Assembly (NCBI GenBank): GCA_910580225.1
Contig: CAJTXE010000053.1
Span: forward strand, 1-23,978
DNA: 23,978 bases
Direction of reading: 5' to 3'
Origin: an uncultured Acetatifactor sp.
GTDB taxonomy: Bacteria > Bacillota > Clostridia > Lachnospirales > Lachnospiraceae
Below the pieces are notes generated by a model. That model searched no databases, was not told the DNA's origin, and saw only the letters and a list, made by a program, of their open reading frames with translations. This document shows, piece after piece, positions 1-9,400 of this stretch. The first letter of the stretch is position 1; the number at the start of each line of letters is the position of its first letter. A program made the position numbers and the translations under genes.

Positions 1-216
1 CTGGCAAATGAATTCATTGTACTGCTGAAGGAAACCGCAGTGGCGGGCTATGTAGGGCTCACAGATGTCACCTATGCAGGCAATATCATCGGCGGCAACT
101 GCTATGATTACCTGTTCCCGCTGCTGATGTCCGCATTGATCTACCTGATCCTGGTGATGTTCTTCACCTTCCTGGTGGGAAGGCTGGAAAGGAGGCTTAG
201 AAGCAGTGAGCGCTGA
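1..216 (+). CDS. Amino-acid ABC transporter permease, C-terminal part (5' truncated by window)
   Basis: The open frame enters from the left edge and stops at TGA 214-216, giving about 71 residues. They read as the end of a HisM/GlnP-type inner-membrane permease: a segment with KETAVAGYVGLTD, resembling the cytoplasmic loop that contacts the ATPase, then a strongly hydrophobic last membrane helix (LFPLLMSALIYLILVMFF) and a basic tail (GRLERRLRSSER). The following ATPase gene begins before this one ends, overlapping by 11 bases, which implies translational coupling in one transporter operon. The substrate-binding protein is not in view, so the amino acid carried cannot be named. The family call is firm mainly because of the adjacent ATPase. 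Confidence 0.85.
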   Translation: MANEFIVLLKETAVAGYVGLTDVTYAGNIIGGNCYDYLFPLLMSALIYLILVMFFTFLVGRLERRLRSSER

Positions 217-949
217 TACAATCATTACATCCAAACATGTGCAGAAGCACTTTAAGGAGGGAGACATCCACGCCCTGGACGGGGTATCCCTGGATATCCA
301 CAAGGGGGAGGTGGTGGTAGTCATCGGTCCCTCCGGCTCCGGCAAGTCTACTTTCCTGCGCTGCCTGAACCTTCTGGAGATTCCCACCGGAGGCCAGATT
401 CTCTTCGAAGGAACGGATATCACAGACAAGAAGACGGATATCAATGTTCATCGACAGAAAATGGGTATGGTGTTTCAGCATTTTAATCTGTTTCCCCATA
501 TGACCATCCTGAAAAATATGACCCTTGCCCCCACAAAGCTCCTGAAAAAACCTCAGGCCGAGGCAGAAGCCCAGGCCAGAGCTTTACTGGAACGGGTGGG
601 ACTGGGCGATCGGGCAAACGCCTATCCCAGCCAGCTTTCCGGCGGACAGAAGCAGCGCATCGCCATTGTCCGGGCTCTGTGCATGGACCCGGAGGTGATG
701 CTGTTCGATGAGCCTACTTCCGCTTTGGATCCCGAAATGGTAGGGGAGGTTCTGGAGGTTATGAAGGAACTGGCCAGAGAAGGTATGACCATGGTGGTGG
801 TGACGCACGAAATGGGCTTTGCCAGGGAAATGGCAGATCGGGTAATCTTCATGGCCGACGGAAAAATTGTGGAAGAGGGTACGCCGGAGGAAATTTTTAC
901 CGCTCCCAAACAGTCCCGGACCCGGGATTTTCTGGCGAAGGTACTGTGA
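206..949 (+). CDS. Polar amino-acid ABC transporter ATP-binding protein (GlnQ/HisP family)
   Basis: A complete 247-residue ABC ATPase that powers uptake of a polar amino acid through the permease encoded just upstream. All motifs are present: Walker A GPSGSGKST at residues 41-49, a Q-loop (VFQHFNLFPHMT), the signature LSGGQKQR, Walker B with the D-loop (MLFDEPTSALDP), and the switch histidine in VVTHEMGFA. Length and motif spellings are those of the GlnQ/HisP/ArtP subfamily. Start: GTG at 206, preceded by GGAGG at 191-195. The gene overlaps the permease end by 11 bases. It is the last gene of its operon, since a strong hairpin follows at 985-1034. Substrate specificity resides in the absent binding protein and is not knowable here. 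Confidence 0.97.
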   Translation: MSADTIITSKHVQKHFKEGDIHALDGVSLDIHKGEVVVVIGPSGSGKSTFLRCLNLLEIPTGGQILFEGTDITDKKTDINVHRQKMGMVFQHFNLFPHMTILKNMTLAPTKLLKKPQAEAEAQARALLERVGLGDRANAYPSQLSGGQKQRIAIVRALCMDPEVMLFDEPTSALDPEMVGEVLEVMKELAREGMTMVVVTHEMGFAREMADRVIFMADGKIVEEGTPEEIFTAPKQSRTRDFLAKVL

Positions 950-984
950 CTCTGAATTAAGAAATTTCATCTATAGGAGATACA

Positions 985-1034
985 AAAAGGACGGTAACCG
1001 GTCTGTTTTCGCAAATGACCGTTACCGTCCTTTT
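985..1034. terminator. Bidirectional intrinsic terminator between converging operons
   Basis: A perfect 14-base inverted repeat (AAAAGGACGGTAAC at 985-998 and its complement at 1021-1034). The stem can be prolonged inward by GGTC/GACC (1000-1003 with 1017-1020) past one bulged C, leaving a loop of about 13 bases. The arm ends give a T run on both strands (TTTTGATT on plus, CTTTTTGTA on minus). It lies between the converging ABC transporter and sulfatase genes, so it probably ends both transcripts. Confidence 0.85.
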
Positions 1035-1072
1035 GATTCCCAAATATTAACTATTGGTTCGGTTTCCGTCTT

Positions 1073-2548
1073 CTACAGAAAATCCTTATACCTCTCCTGC
1101 AGCAGTTCAACTCCATATTCCCGGGGAGTGCCCTTGATTCGCTCTATATATCCCTTCAGGGCACCTCTGCAGTGCTCCGGCCCGCCTTCCCGCATGACAG
1201 TCCACATGGGATCCGCGTCAAAGCGGGAACTCTCCATCATACCGTCCGTCCAGTCAAGAATCATCTTCGCACCTTTTGCGCACAAATCCGGGCGTTCCTG
1301 GGCCAGGTTGTGCAGCTCATGGGGATCTTCCTTCACATGAAACAGCATCTCCCTGGGCAAAATGTGTCCGCCGCCGTGGATGGTACGGATGTATATATAA
1401 TCGTCAAACCGCACGCTTCTCTGGCATACATGAGCACACTGGGTCAGCACCGCATAAGGCCTGGAACAGTCCGTGCCATCCTTCAATGCTTTTGCAAAAG
1501 ATACGCCGTCATAGCGGAAATTGTCCCAGGTCAGCAGCGAGGTTCCCAAAAGCTCATGCATGGTGGGAGCCAAATCCGTATTATCATGGAAGCCTTTCAC
1601 CACCGCATTCCTGCGCATACCGGGCCAGCGGATGATGAGAGGGATACGGCATACCGGATCGTCCGCAAATCCATGCTCCGCATAGACGCCGAACTCTCCC
1701 AGATCCTCTCCGTGATCTGCCGTAATAATAATAGCCAGATCATCGTCATAGAGTCCGTTTTCCTTCAGCCAGCCGATAATCCGCCCGATATTGTCATCGG
1801 TATACCGGATGCCGTCGTCGTAGGAATTCAGGAAAGCCTTTGCTTCCTCCAGTGTCTTCAGGCTGCCGGGATGCTTCGGCCACTGGGGAGGATCGTAGTC
1901 ATTCCACATATTGATCTCGTTGGCGCCATGAGGCCCAATGTGCAGAAGATGTTCCTTGAAAATTTCGTCCGTGATCCAGTCATCCGGCATTTCCGTGCCC
2001 GCCAGCGGACTGTTATAATCTGCCGGGGTGCGGTAGGGGGTATGAGGATCCCAGTAATGCACATGCATCATCCAGTTATCCTCTTTCCCGTTCTTCTCCA
2101 GCCATTCCAGCACCTTGGGCGTCACCATCTCCGCTGTCTCGCCGCCTCTCCTGCCCACATTAAAGCACTCGTTGAAGCCGGAGTTGAACCACCATGCGCT
2201 GTGGCGCTCTGCAAAGGTGGAGAAGGACACCGTATGCATGCCTGCCCGGCGGAACTGCATGAACAGGCCGTTTTCCGAGATTTCATCCGTGAAACTCCTT
2301 GTCCTGCCCTGAAGCCTCATGTCCGCAGCCGTCCCTCCGTGTCCCACAACACCGTTGTGAATCCCGTACTGCCCGCTGATCATGGAAGCACGGGATGGCA
2401 GACAGGGTGCGTTGGGACAGTAATAATCGTCAAAGCGGACTCCTTCCCTTGCAATTTCGTCCATCACCGGGGTAGTGTTCCTCCCGTAACCGTAGCAGCC
2501 CATATGGTCTGCCCGCAGTGTGTCGATGTCAAACATTAAAACTCTCAT
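1073..2548 (-). CDS. Sulfatase (formylglycine-dependent, cytoplasmic type)
   Basis: A 491-residue alkaline-phosphatase-superfamily sulfatase that hydrolyses sulfate esters. The N-terminus MRVLMFDIDTLRADHMG carries the first metal-binding aspartates (D7, D9). C49 lies in CLPSR, matching the C-x-P-S-R sulfatase signature in which Cys is oxidised to formylglycine; in anaerobes this is done by the radical-SAM enzyme anSME, which is not in this window. A second metal site is seen in ITADHGEDLGEFG. There is no signal peptide, so it should act in the cytoplasm on imported material. The start is supported by AAAGGAG shortly upstream. It is the last gene of a six-gene minus-strand run and is followed by the 985-1034 terminator. 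The substrate (sulfated glycan, aryl sulfate or choline sulfate) cannot be decided from sequence alone; operon context favours a sugar. Confidence 0.93.
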   Translation of the reverse strand: MRVLMFDIDTLRADHMGCYGYGRNTTPVMDEIAREGVRFDDYYCPNAPCLPSRASMISGQYGIHNGVVGHGGTAADMRLQGRTRSFTDEISENGLFMQFRRAGMHTVSFSTFAERHSAWWFNSGFNECFNVGRRGGETAEMVTPKVLEWLEKNGKEDNWMMHVHYWDPHTPYRTPADYNSPLAGTEMPDDWITDEIFKEHLLHIGPHGANEINMWNDYDPPQWPKHPGSLKTLEEAKAFLNSYDDGIRYTDDNIGRIIGWLKENGLYDDDLAIIITADHGEDLGEFGVYAEHGFADDPVCRIPLIIRWPGMRRNAVVKGFHDNTDLAPTMHELLGTSLLTWDNFRYDGVSFAKALKDGTDCSRPYAVLTQCAHVCQRSVRFDDYIYIRTIHGGGHILPREMLFHVKEDPHELHNLAQERPDLCAKGAKMILDWTDGMMESSRFDADPMWTVMREGGPEHCRGALKGYIERIKGTPREYGVELLQERYKDFL

Positions 2549-2653
2549 TTCTGTCTCTCCTTTCTTAAATCATCCTGCTTGTGGATGTACTCCTCTGATG
2601 AGGGATCTCCTTTCTGTCCCCCAATGCAACAATCTACAGAAATCCGGCATGCA

Positions 2654-3409
2654 TCAAAGAAAAAACTCTCCGCAAACAGGATAATGATCTGACAGGTAAA
2701 GCCCGTTTTCCTCATCTGTCCATTTGGTCAGGCTTTCGCAGCGGATATCCCCTCTGACAATCATGAAATCAATACTGGTCTGATCATTGCCTTTCCAGTA
2801 TCCATGGTAGGTCACGCCGATTTTCTCCGTAATATTGATAAATTCCGGAAACTTTTTCAATACTTCCATTTCTTTCCAGTGAGGTTCCATGTTAAAATCC
2901 CCTGTGACAATCACAGGCACATCTCCGAAAAAGGAATCAGCTGTCACTTTGTTCAGAATCTGGGCCAGGCCTTCTCTCCTGGCCAGCTCCCCGGCATTGT
3001 CCAGATGCGCATTGGCTACCCGGAAAACTTTCCTGGTCTGCAGCTCCTCAAATACCGCCTCGGTACAGATCCTGGGGCAAATGCTCTGCCCAGGATACCT
3101 GGAACCGGGAACCATGGGTGTCTCGGAAAGCCAGTAGGTATCCATTTTCATCAGATTTATGCGGTCCTTCCGATAGGCGATGGGTAACTGCTCGTCCCGC
3201 AAATCCTCGTCGCGCCCACATCCGATTACATAATAGTCGTCAAGATTCTCCTTCAGCCAGGCCGCCACATGAGGCAGTACCTCCTGAAAACAGATGATGT
3301 CCGCCTGTTCCTCCCTGATTTTCCGAAGAATAAGCGGTTTTCTGAAGTCGAAATTGTTGTCTCCGTCCGCCCCGCAGTCATACCTGATGTTAAATGTAAC
3401 AAATTTCAT
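2654..3409 (-). CDS. Endonuclease/exonuclease/phosphatase-fold family hydrolase
   Basis: A 251-residue metal-dependent phosphodiesterase/phosphatase of the EEP superfamily (DNase I, ExoIII and sphingomyelinase-like enzymes). The catalytic set is complete: N7 in FNIRYD, E43 in FQEV, H135 and D137 in NAHLD, D171 and N173 in TGDFN, D214 in TSIDFM and the D241-H242 pair in LSDHYP. There is no signal peptide or added domain, and the start has a doubled AGGAGG-like site directly upstream. The short single-domain form beside sugar-metabolism genes resembles family members annotated only as EEP proteins, and it probably cleaves a small phospho-compound rather than DNA, but this is inference. It sits 105 bases before the sulfatase and 72 bases after xylulokinase, in the same direction, consistent with one transcript. 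Confidence 0.92.
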   Translation of the reverse strand: MKFVTFNIRYDCGADGDNNFDFRKPLILRKIREEQADIICFQEVLPHVAAWLKENLDDYYVIGCGRDEDLRDEQLPIAYRKDRINLMKMDTYWLSETPMVPGSRYPGQSICPRICTEAVFEELQTRKVFRVANAHLDNAGELARREGLAQILNKVTADSFFGDVPVIVTGDFNMEPHWKEMEVLKKFPEFINITEKIGVTYHGYWKGNDQTSIDFMIVRGDIRCESLTKWTDEENGLYLSDHYPVCGEFFL

Positions 3410-3481
3410 AATATACCTCCTCCTTCCTCCTGCACCGCCCCTTTCAATGTCCCGAATGTTTTATCGCTGTTTCGGGAAGTT

Positions 3482-4957
3482 TCACACCGCCCCATTCTTC
3501 CGGAAAAGCTGCCTGCAGGCAGGATAAATCTCCTTAAACTGTCTGTACCGTTCCCGGTATTTTGCCACCAGTGCATCCTCCGGTTCCACGGTCTCCACCA
3601 CTTTCACAATCTTTCCCGCGGCTTCCTCCACACTTCCATATGCACCGCAGGCCACGGCCGCCAGGATGGCACCGCCCATAGAAGGGCCTTCCTCATTTTC
3701 CAGTACATCCACTTTCAGATTCAGCACATTGGCGATAATCTTCTTCCACAGAGGACTTTTTGCGCCGCCGCCGCAGATTTTAGTGCGGGTCAGCTCGATT
3801 CCCAGAGATCTGGCCACTTCCACGGAATCCCGCAGGGCAAAGGCCACGCCCTCCAATACTGCCTGGGTCATATCCGCCCTGGTGGTATCCATGCTCATCC
3901 CCAGGAAAACAGCCCTGGCCGCCGGGTCATTGTGAGGGGAACGCTCTCCCATCAGATAGGGAAGAAAAAAGACCGGATTCTCCCCCAATGTTTTAATGGC
4001 CGCCTGCTCCGTCCCGTAGTCCTTTGTCGCCAGGATATCGTCCATCCACCACTTGTTGCAGCTGGCCGCACTCAGCATGCAGCCCATTAAATGGTAACTG
4101 CCATCCGCATGAGCAAAGGAGTGCAGCGCATTGAATTTATCCACCCCAAACTTCCTGGAAGATATAAAAACCGTTCCGCTTGTACCAAGGGAAATATTGC
4201 ACTGATTATCGCCCACCGTGCCTGTACCCACAGCTGCCGCCGCATTGTCTCCGGCTCCGGCCGCCACCTTCACAGAAGGGCTGATGCCCAGCTCCTCCGC
4301 CACCCCGGGCAGTATTGTTCCCACTGTCTCATAACTCTCATAGCATTTTGCCAGCTGGGAAGTGTGGATGCCGCAGATCCGGCACATTTCCTCTGACCAC
4401 TGACGATTTTTCACGTCAAACAGCAGCATTCCGGAAGCGTCGGATACATCCGTGCAGTGCACCCCGGTGAGTTTATAGGCAATATAATCTTTGGGCAGCA
4501 TAATTTTCGAAATCCTTGCAAAATTTTCAGGCTCTTTGTTTTTTACCCATAAAATCTTAGGGGCAGTAAAGCCTGCAAAAGCAATATTTGCGGTATACGC
4601 GGACAGCTTGTCCCTGCCAATGACTTCATTCAGGTAGTCCGTCTCTTCCCCGGTTCTGCCGTCGTTCCAGAGAATGGCAGGACGGATCACACGATCCTCT
4701 GCGTCCAGAATTACCAGTCCATGCATCTGACCGCCGAAGCTGATGCCTGCCACCTGGCTTTTGTCCACATCTTGGATCAGTTCTTTGATGCCCAGAACCG
4801 TCTGCTCATACCAGTCCTCCGGCTTCTGCTCTGCCCAGCCCGGATGGGGAAAATACAGCGGATATTCTCTGGACACAATATTTACAATATTTCCTTCCCC
4901 GTCCATCATCAGCAGCTTTACCGCAGATGTGCCCAGGTCAATGCCTATATAAAACAT
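3482..4957 (-). CDS. xylB: Xylulokinase (FGGY carbohydrate kinase family)
   Basis: A 491-residue FGGY kinase, expected to phosphorylate D-xylulose to xylulose 5-phosphate with ATP in the cytoplasm. It begins MFYIGIDLGTSAVK, with the N-terminal ATPase-fold phosphate loop and D7. D237 in GAGDNAAAAVGTG aligns with the catalytic aspartate of xylulokinases (about residue 233 in E. coli). The C-terminal FGGY signature region GGGAKSPLWKKI is near residues 393-404. Length matches XylB. The frame is open to an ATG at 4978, but the start chosen is 4957, because GGGAGG (complement of 4965-4970) is correctly spaced only from that ATG. No xylose isomerase is nearby, so a related ketose or another FGGY substrate remains possible. 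The neighbours are a DUF4867 protein 45 bases upstream and the EEP hydrolase downstream. Confidence 0.9.
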   Translation of the reverse strand: MFYIGIDLGTSAVKLLMMDGEGNIVNIVSREYPLYFPHPGWAEQKPEDWYEQTVLGIKELIQDVDKSQVAGISFGGQMHGLVILDAEDRVIRPAILWNDGRTGEETDYLNEVIGRDKLSAYTANIAFAGFTAPKILWVKNKEPENFARISKIMLPKDYIAYKLTGVHCTDVSDASGMLLFDVKNRQWSEEMCRICGIHTSQLAKCYESYETVGTILPGVAEELGISPSVKVAAGAGDNAAAAVGTGTVGDNQCNISLGTSGTVFISSRKFGVDKFNALHSFAHADGSYHLMGCMLSAASCNKWWMDDILATKDYGTEQAAIKTLGENPVFFLPYLMGERSPHNDPAARAVFLGMSMDTTRADMTQAVLEGVAFALRDSVEVARSLGIELTRTKICGGGAKSPLWKKIIANVLNLKVDVLENEEGPSMGGAILAAVACGAYGSVEEAAGKIVKVVETVEPEDALVAKYRERYRQFKEIYPACRQLFRKNGAV

Positions 4958-4964
4958 CTCTTTT

Positions 4965-4970
4965 CCTCCC
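4965..4970 (-). promoter_or_regulatory. Ribosome binding site deciding the xylB start
   Basis: GGGAGG on the minus strand lies 7 bases before the ATG at 4957. The upstream ATG at 4978 would place this site inside the coding sequence, so 4957 is the preferred start. Confidence 0.75.
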
Positions 4971-5002
4971 TTGGTCATACATGATGTTGGACAAGACGCC
5001 TT

Positions 5003-5647
5003 TCATTCCTCTGTCAGGCACAGATTCTTACCCTTAAGGCCCAGAAAACTGCCCTCATCCAGTCCGCCTTCCGGATGGCCGATAAGCCATTTGTTTACCG
5101 CAGTGAGCAGGGCGTCTTCATTGGAAATGCCCTCGCCGCTGCCTTTCACATGGGTCCCTTTCAGCGGGTAATTGGTTCCCCTCGGCAGCACGATAGCTAC
5201 CTGAAACCCCTTTTCGTCTGCCTGGCAGGGCGCATAATGCAGGGTTGTGGCATAGATCTCCACCGCCGTCCCTGCAGGCAGCAGAAAGGCCTCCACCTTC
5301 GCGGTATCATATGTATAATCTGCCTCCACATCCGTCCGCAGCCCCAACATCAGAACCGCGTCCCCGGCCGCCACATTGATCTCTGAATCCCGATGATACT
5401 CCAGGGCATTCAGCATGACATTGTGACCGTTGCAATAACCGATCTGAATGGGCATCTCACCATATACCACCCGGGAAAGCTCCTCCATCACAGGCAGGGC
5501 CTCCAGGGCTTCCGCAGATGGCTCATACACCACATGATCAGGACAGGGCGTCTTCTTCAGTTCCTCCACCAGTCCGGTGAAATCCACATTGTCCACAATT
5601 TTCCCGTATTTTCGAAACGCAGAATCCGTCACCTTGAACATCTTCAT
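5003..5647 (-). CDS. DUF4867 family protein (unknown function, carbohydrate context)
   Basis: A 214-residue soluble protein that I recognise as DUF4867, a family of unknown function found in Firmicutes near sugar-kinase and isomerase genes. It begins MKMFKVTDSAFRKYGKI. The middle has a cupin-like run of short beta strands with possible metal ligands (ALEYHRDSEINVAAGDAVLMLG, here given in part; then LLPAGTAVEIYATTLHYAPC and a VAIVLPRGTNYPL strand). That suggests a sugar isomerase, lyase or binding role, but this is only inference. The frame is open upstream to 5713. I prefer the ATG at 5647 because AAGGAG (complement of 5657-5662) stands 9 bases before it, while the upstream ATG has no clear site. 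It lies between the SGNH hydrolase and xylulokinase in one presumed operon. Confidence 0.82.
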   Translation of the reverse strand: MKMFKVTDSAFRKYGKIVDNVDFTGLVEELKKTPCPDHVVYEPSAEALEALPVMEELSRVVYGEMPIQIGYCNGHNVMLNALEYHRDSEINVAAGDAVLMLGLRTDVEADYTYDTAKVEAFLLPAGTAVEIYATTLHYAPCQADEKGFQVAIVLPRGTNYPLKGTHVKGSGEGISNEDALLTAVNKWLIGHPEGGLDEGSFLGLKGKNLCLTEE

Positions 5648-5733
5648 TTTTGATTTCTCCTTATATTCTGTCATATATTTTGCCAAACTCCGGTCCGCCC
5701 TTGCATCCTGCAAGCCCTGCCGTATACCCGATT

Positions 5734-6354
5734 TCAGTCTCTAATCCCCACAGCCTTCTTCCAGGCCTGTGCAATCAGCCAATGGCCTGCCGCAGTGGGG
5801 TGAACACCGTCTGCCGCCCAATGCTGTGCAGGATATTTCTCCTGCGCCTCGTCAAATACCTGCTGCAGATCCACATAATCCAACCCGAATTCTTCCGCCA
5901 GCATACAGGCAATGTCCCTGCGGGTCTTCACCTCACTGCAGAAAATCTCCCATTGGGAATCCGTCGCCGTACCAGGAAGCACATAAGCTCCCATGAGAAT
6001 CATGCGGGTCCCGGGCAGAGCTGCCTTTGTCTCCCGAAGCACCATCCGATATACTTCCTCAAACAGCGGCGCATCCACTCCGTTCTGCCGCCCCAGTTCA
6101 TGCCAGACATCATTCACACCGATGAGAATCGTCAGTACATCCGGTTTCAGATTCAGGCAGTCCTTCTTCCATCTGGCCAGCAAGTCCACCACCCTGCTGC
6201 CGCTGATACCGCAGTTCATTACCTCGCAGTTCCCGTCCCTTGCCGTCAACTCCGCCTCCAGAAGGCGGGGATAGCCGCACCCCATTGCGTGCGGATTCTC
6301 GTAATCCTCACGTCCGCAGTCTGTGATAGAATCGCCCTGAAATAAATATCTCAT
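5734..6354 (-). CDS. SGNH/GDSL-family hydrolase (esterase, possibly glycan deacetylase)
   Basis: A 206-residue SGNH hydrolase. All four blocks are present: nucleophile S9 in GDSIT, the oxyanion glycine in ISGS (50-53), N81 in IGVND, and the D182/H185 pair in DGVHPT. The family hydrolyses acyl esters, and this compact form, starting directly at the catalytic strand (MRYLFQGDSIT), resembles carbohydrate acetyl-esterases. There is no signal peptide, so it acts in the cytoplasm. AGAGG stands upstream of the ATG. It is the second gene of the minus-strand run, 47 bases after the sensor kinase. With xylulokinase and a sulfatase in the same run, removal of acetyl or other ester groups from an imported sugar is a reasonable reading but is not shown by the sequence. 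Confidence 0.92.
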   Translation of the reverse strand: MRYLFQGDSITDCGREDYENPHAMGCGYPRLLEAELTARDGNCEVMNCGISGSRVVDLLARWKKDCLNLKPDVLTILIGVNDVWHELGRQNGVDAPLFEEVYRMVLRETKAALPGTRMILMGAYVLPGTATDSQWEIFCSEVKTRRDIACMLAEEFGLDYVDLQQVFDEAQEKYPAQHWAADGVHPTAAGHWLIAQAWKKAVGIRD

Positions 6355-6401
6355 ATTGTTACCTCTCTTTATAGTTGCTATGTCCCTCTCTGCTCCCTGT
6401 G

Positions 6402-9400
6402 TTACCCCCTCAAAATCTCCTGCAATGTCTTCATCAGCACAGCAATATCGATGGGTTTGGCGATATGGCCGTTCATGCCTGCCTCCAGGGCAAGCATTCT
6501 GTCCTCGTCAAATGCATTTGCCGTCATGGCCACTATGGGAATAGCCGCCTTGACCGGATCCTCCAGGGCACGGATGGCCCGTGTGGCATTGTACCCGTCC
6601 ATCACCGGCATCTGCACATCCATCAGGATCAGATCATAGGCATCCGCCGCCGCATTCTTCATTGTCTCCACGGCCACGGTTCCGTCATCCGCTGTATCAA
6701 TGACAAATCCCGCCTCCTCCAGGATAGTTCTGGCAATCTCCTGATTGATCTCATTGTCCTCCACCAGCAGGATTTTCTTTCCTTCAAAGCATTCCGCAAA
6801 CTCTTCTTTCGTCTCTTCCTGTTCGTTGGTCTCATAAGGCGCCGTAAGCACCTGGCAGAGTTCTGACAGGAAAATAGGCTTGGAACAGAAGGTCGAGACA
6901 CCGGCCTCCTTGGCCTCCTCCTCAATATCTCCCCAGTCATAGGCTGTCAGAATGATAATGGGAATCTCATCCCCCACAATTTTTCGGATCCTGCGGACAG
7001 TCTCCACACCGTTCATATCCGGCATAAGCCAGTCCACCAGATACAGATCAAAGGGTTCCTCCTGTTCCATGGCAAACCTGCTTCGAATGACAGCTTCTTT
7101 TCCCATGGTGGTCCAGTCAGGCCGCAGCCCCATGGCGGAAAGCATCTTGCTGACGCTGGTACAGGTATTCACGTCATCGTCCACCACCAGGGCACGCAGA
7201 CCGGCAAGTTCCGCCAGATGTTCTGTTTTCAGCTGCCTTCCGGCAACTCTAAACTGGAACGACACAATGAACTCACTGCCCTTCCCCACTTCGCTCTCCG
7301 CCGTAATGGTACCGTGCATCATGTCCACAATATTTTTCGTAATGGAAAGCCCCAGACCAGTGCCCTGGATTCCGCTGATGGTGGCAGTCTGCTCTCGCTC
7401 AAAAGGTTCAAAGAGATGTTCCATGAACTCTTTGCTCATGCCGATCCCCGTATCCTTAATCCGGAATTCATAGATCCCATAGCCTTCGGAAGCGCCCGCT
7501 TTTTGAAGGATACTGACACTCACCGCACCGCCGGGCTTGGTATATTTCATGGCGTTACTCAAAAGATTCAGCAGCACCTGATTCAGCCGGAGCTTATCGC
7601 AGATGATAAACTCATCCGTCACATCCTGAGTATCGATACAGAAGGACAGCTGCTTGGCTTTCACATCCGACTGTACGATCGTCTTCAAATCATGCATGAT
7701 CTCCGGCAGACTGGCCTCCTTCTCCTCTATCTTCACCTTGCCGCTCTCAATACGGCTCATGTCCAGTACATCATTGATCAGGCTCAGCAGATGGTTACCG
7801 GAAGTAGTGATCTTCTCCAGATAATTCTGCACCAGTTCCCGGTTATCGATGTGAGCTATGGCCAGAGAAGTAAATCCGATGATGGCATTCATGGGTGTGC
7901 GGATGTCGTGAGACATACTGTTGAGGAAGGTGGTCTTGGCATGATTGGCATACTCGGCTTCCCCCAGGGCTTCCGCCAGCATCAGCTTCTGCACCTGTTC
8001 CTCCCGTATGGTCTCGTCTATGTTTCGGAATCCTGCCAGAATGAAACCGCCCTTCCGGAAATCGCTCTCCTTTACATGCACATAAGTAAACTGGTAATTA
8101 TGCACCTCTTCCCCGTCCCGGACACGGTAATTTCCCTGGTATTCTCTGCCGGATTCCAGTTTCTTCATCACATTTTCAAGAGAAAGGGCTTCCGTCAGGA
8201 AGAGCTGATCCTCCTCGTATACCCGCTCCTGAATATATCTGGACAGAATCACATCATAGGTAAATTCCTCCTTCGCTTCCCTTGTCAGCCCCGAGGTTAC
8301 ATACCCCATCATCTTGATGACCCTTGCCCGGTTCTGCTGGGAATCAATCGCAAAAACATTTACATAATCACGGCTTAATGCATCCACTATGGCAAGCTGT
8401 TCCACCAGCTCCTGATTGGACTGTTCCGTTGCCTGCAGAAGTTTTTTGTTCCACTGGGTCCTTGCCGTCAGCACCAGGATAATACACACCGCCGCCATGG
8501 CAGTCAGTCCCACAACCAGCATAATCTCAGGATGTATCTTTATAAACTCCTGAAATCCCACATCCTGGGGCGTATAGGAAGTATACTTTGTAATCAGCTG
8601 ATTCATCACATCGTCCGGCATCAGGGCAATGCATTTGTTCAGGATAGTCACCAGTTCCCTGTCACAGTCGGCACGGACATGCATCTTAAAATTAAAACTC
8701 ACATCGTTAACAATGGCATAATGAAGAGAATCCGAGAAATCATTGTTGACAAACAGCTGCGCCGTATACGTATAGACAAAGGCCGCCTCCACATCCCCGT
8801 CCAGGACAGCCTGCAGCGCCGCCTCCCTGTTGGGATAACGCAGAATCTCCGCATCCCCTGTAAGCCCCTGCTCAATGGGAGCATTGTCCTGGTTTTCCGC
8901 AACTGCCACAGTGGAGAAGCTGCCGTCAAAATCCTTCCTGGTAACCTTGGCGACTCCTGCCGTCATATAAGAATCCGTACTGAATCCGCGGCTTACCATC
9001 CCCTCCGTTACAACGTCAACATCTTTTTTGTCAATGATCACATCCACACTGTTGCTGTCCACAAGTTCATAATAACCGGCCCGGTCCGGCACCACCACAG
9101 TTTCATAGGGCAGTCCCGCCATGGCCATAATCTCTCTGAAATACTCCGGCATGATACCTTTCAGTTCCCCGTTCTCCACATAGGAATAAGGCTCCCTGTC
9201 CCCAATGGACGTTGCTGTAATGGTCTTCCTGCCCGACACCACATCCTGGATATATGCCAGCTCACGCTCCGTGAAAACACCGGAATCCGAATACTCCGGT
9301 CCATAGTACTCGTAGAATAATACATTCATCCAGTCGCCTTCATTCACATCCATCTGGCCAATGGCATAATTGATCTCCTCAAGAAGCCTTGTGTCTTCTT

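Noticed and set aside
1172..2539. Long plus-strand open frame opposite the sulfatase gene
   Set aside because: It mirrors the sulfatase codons, has no ribosome binding site and no recognisable family; the minus-strand protein has all sulfatase motifs.
7218..8378. Long plus-strand open frame opposite the sensor kinase
   Set aside because: The minus strand here encodes the HisKA and ATPase domains without interruption; the plus-strand product is rich in His/Leu/Ile with no domain logic.
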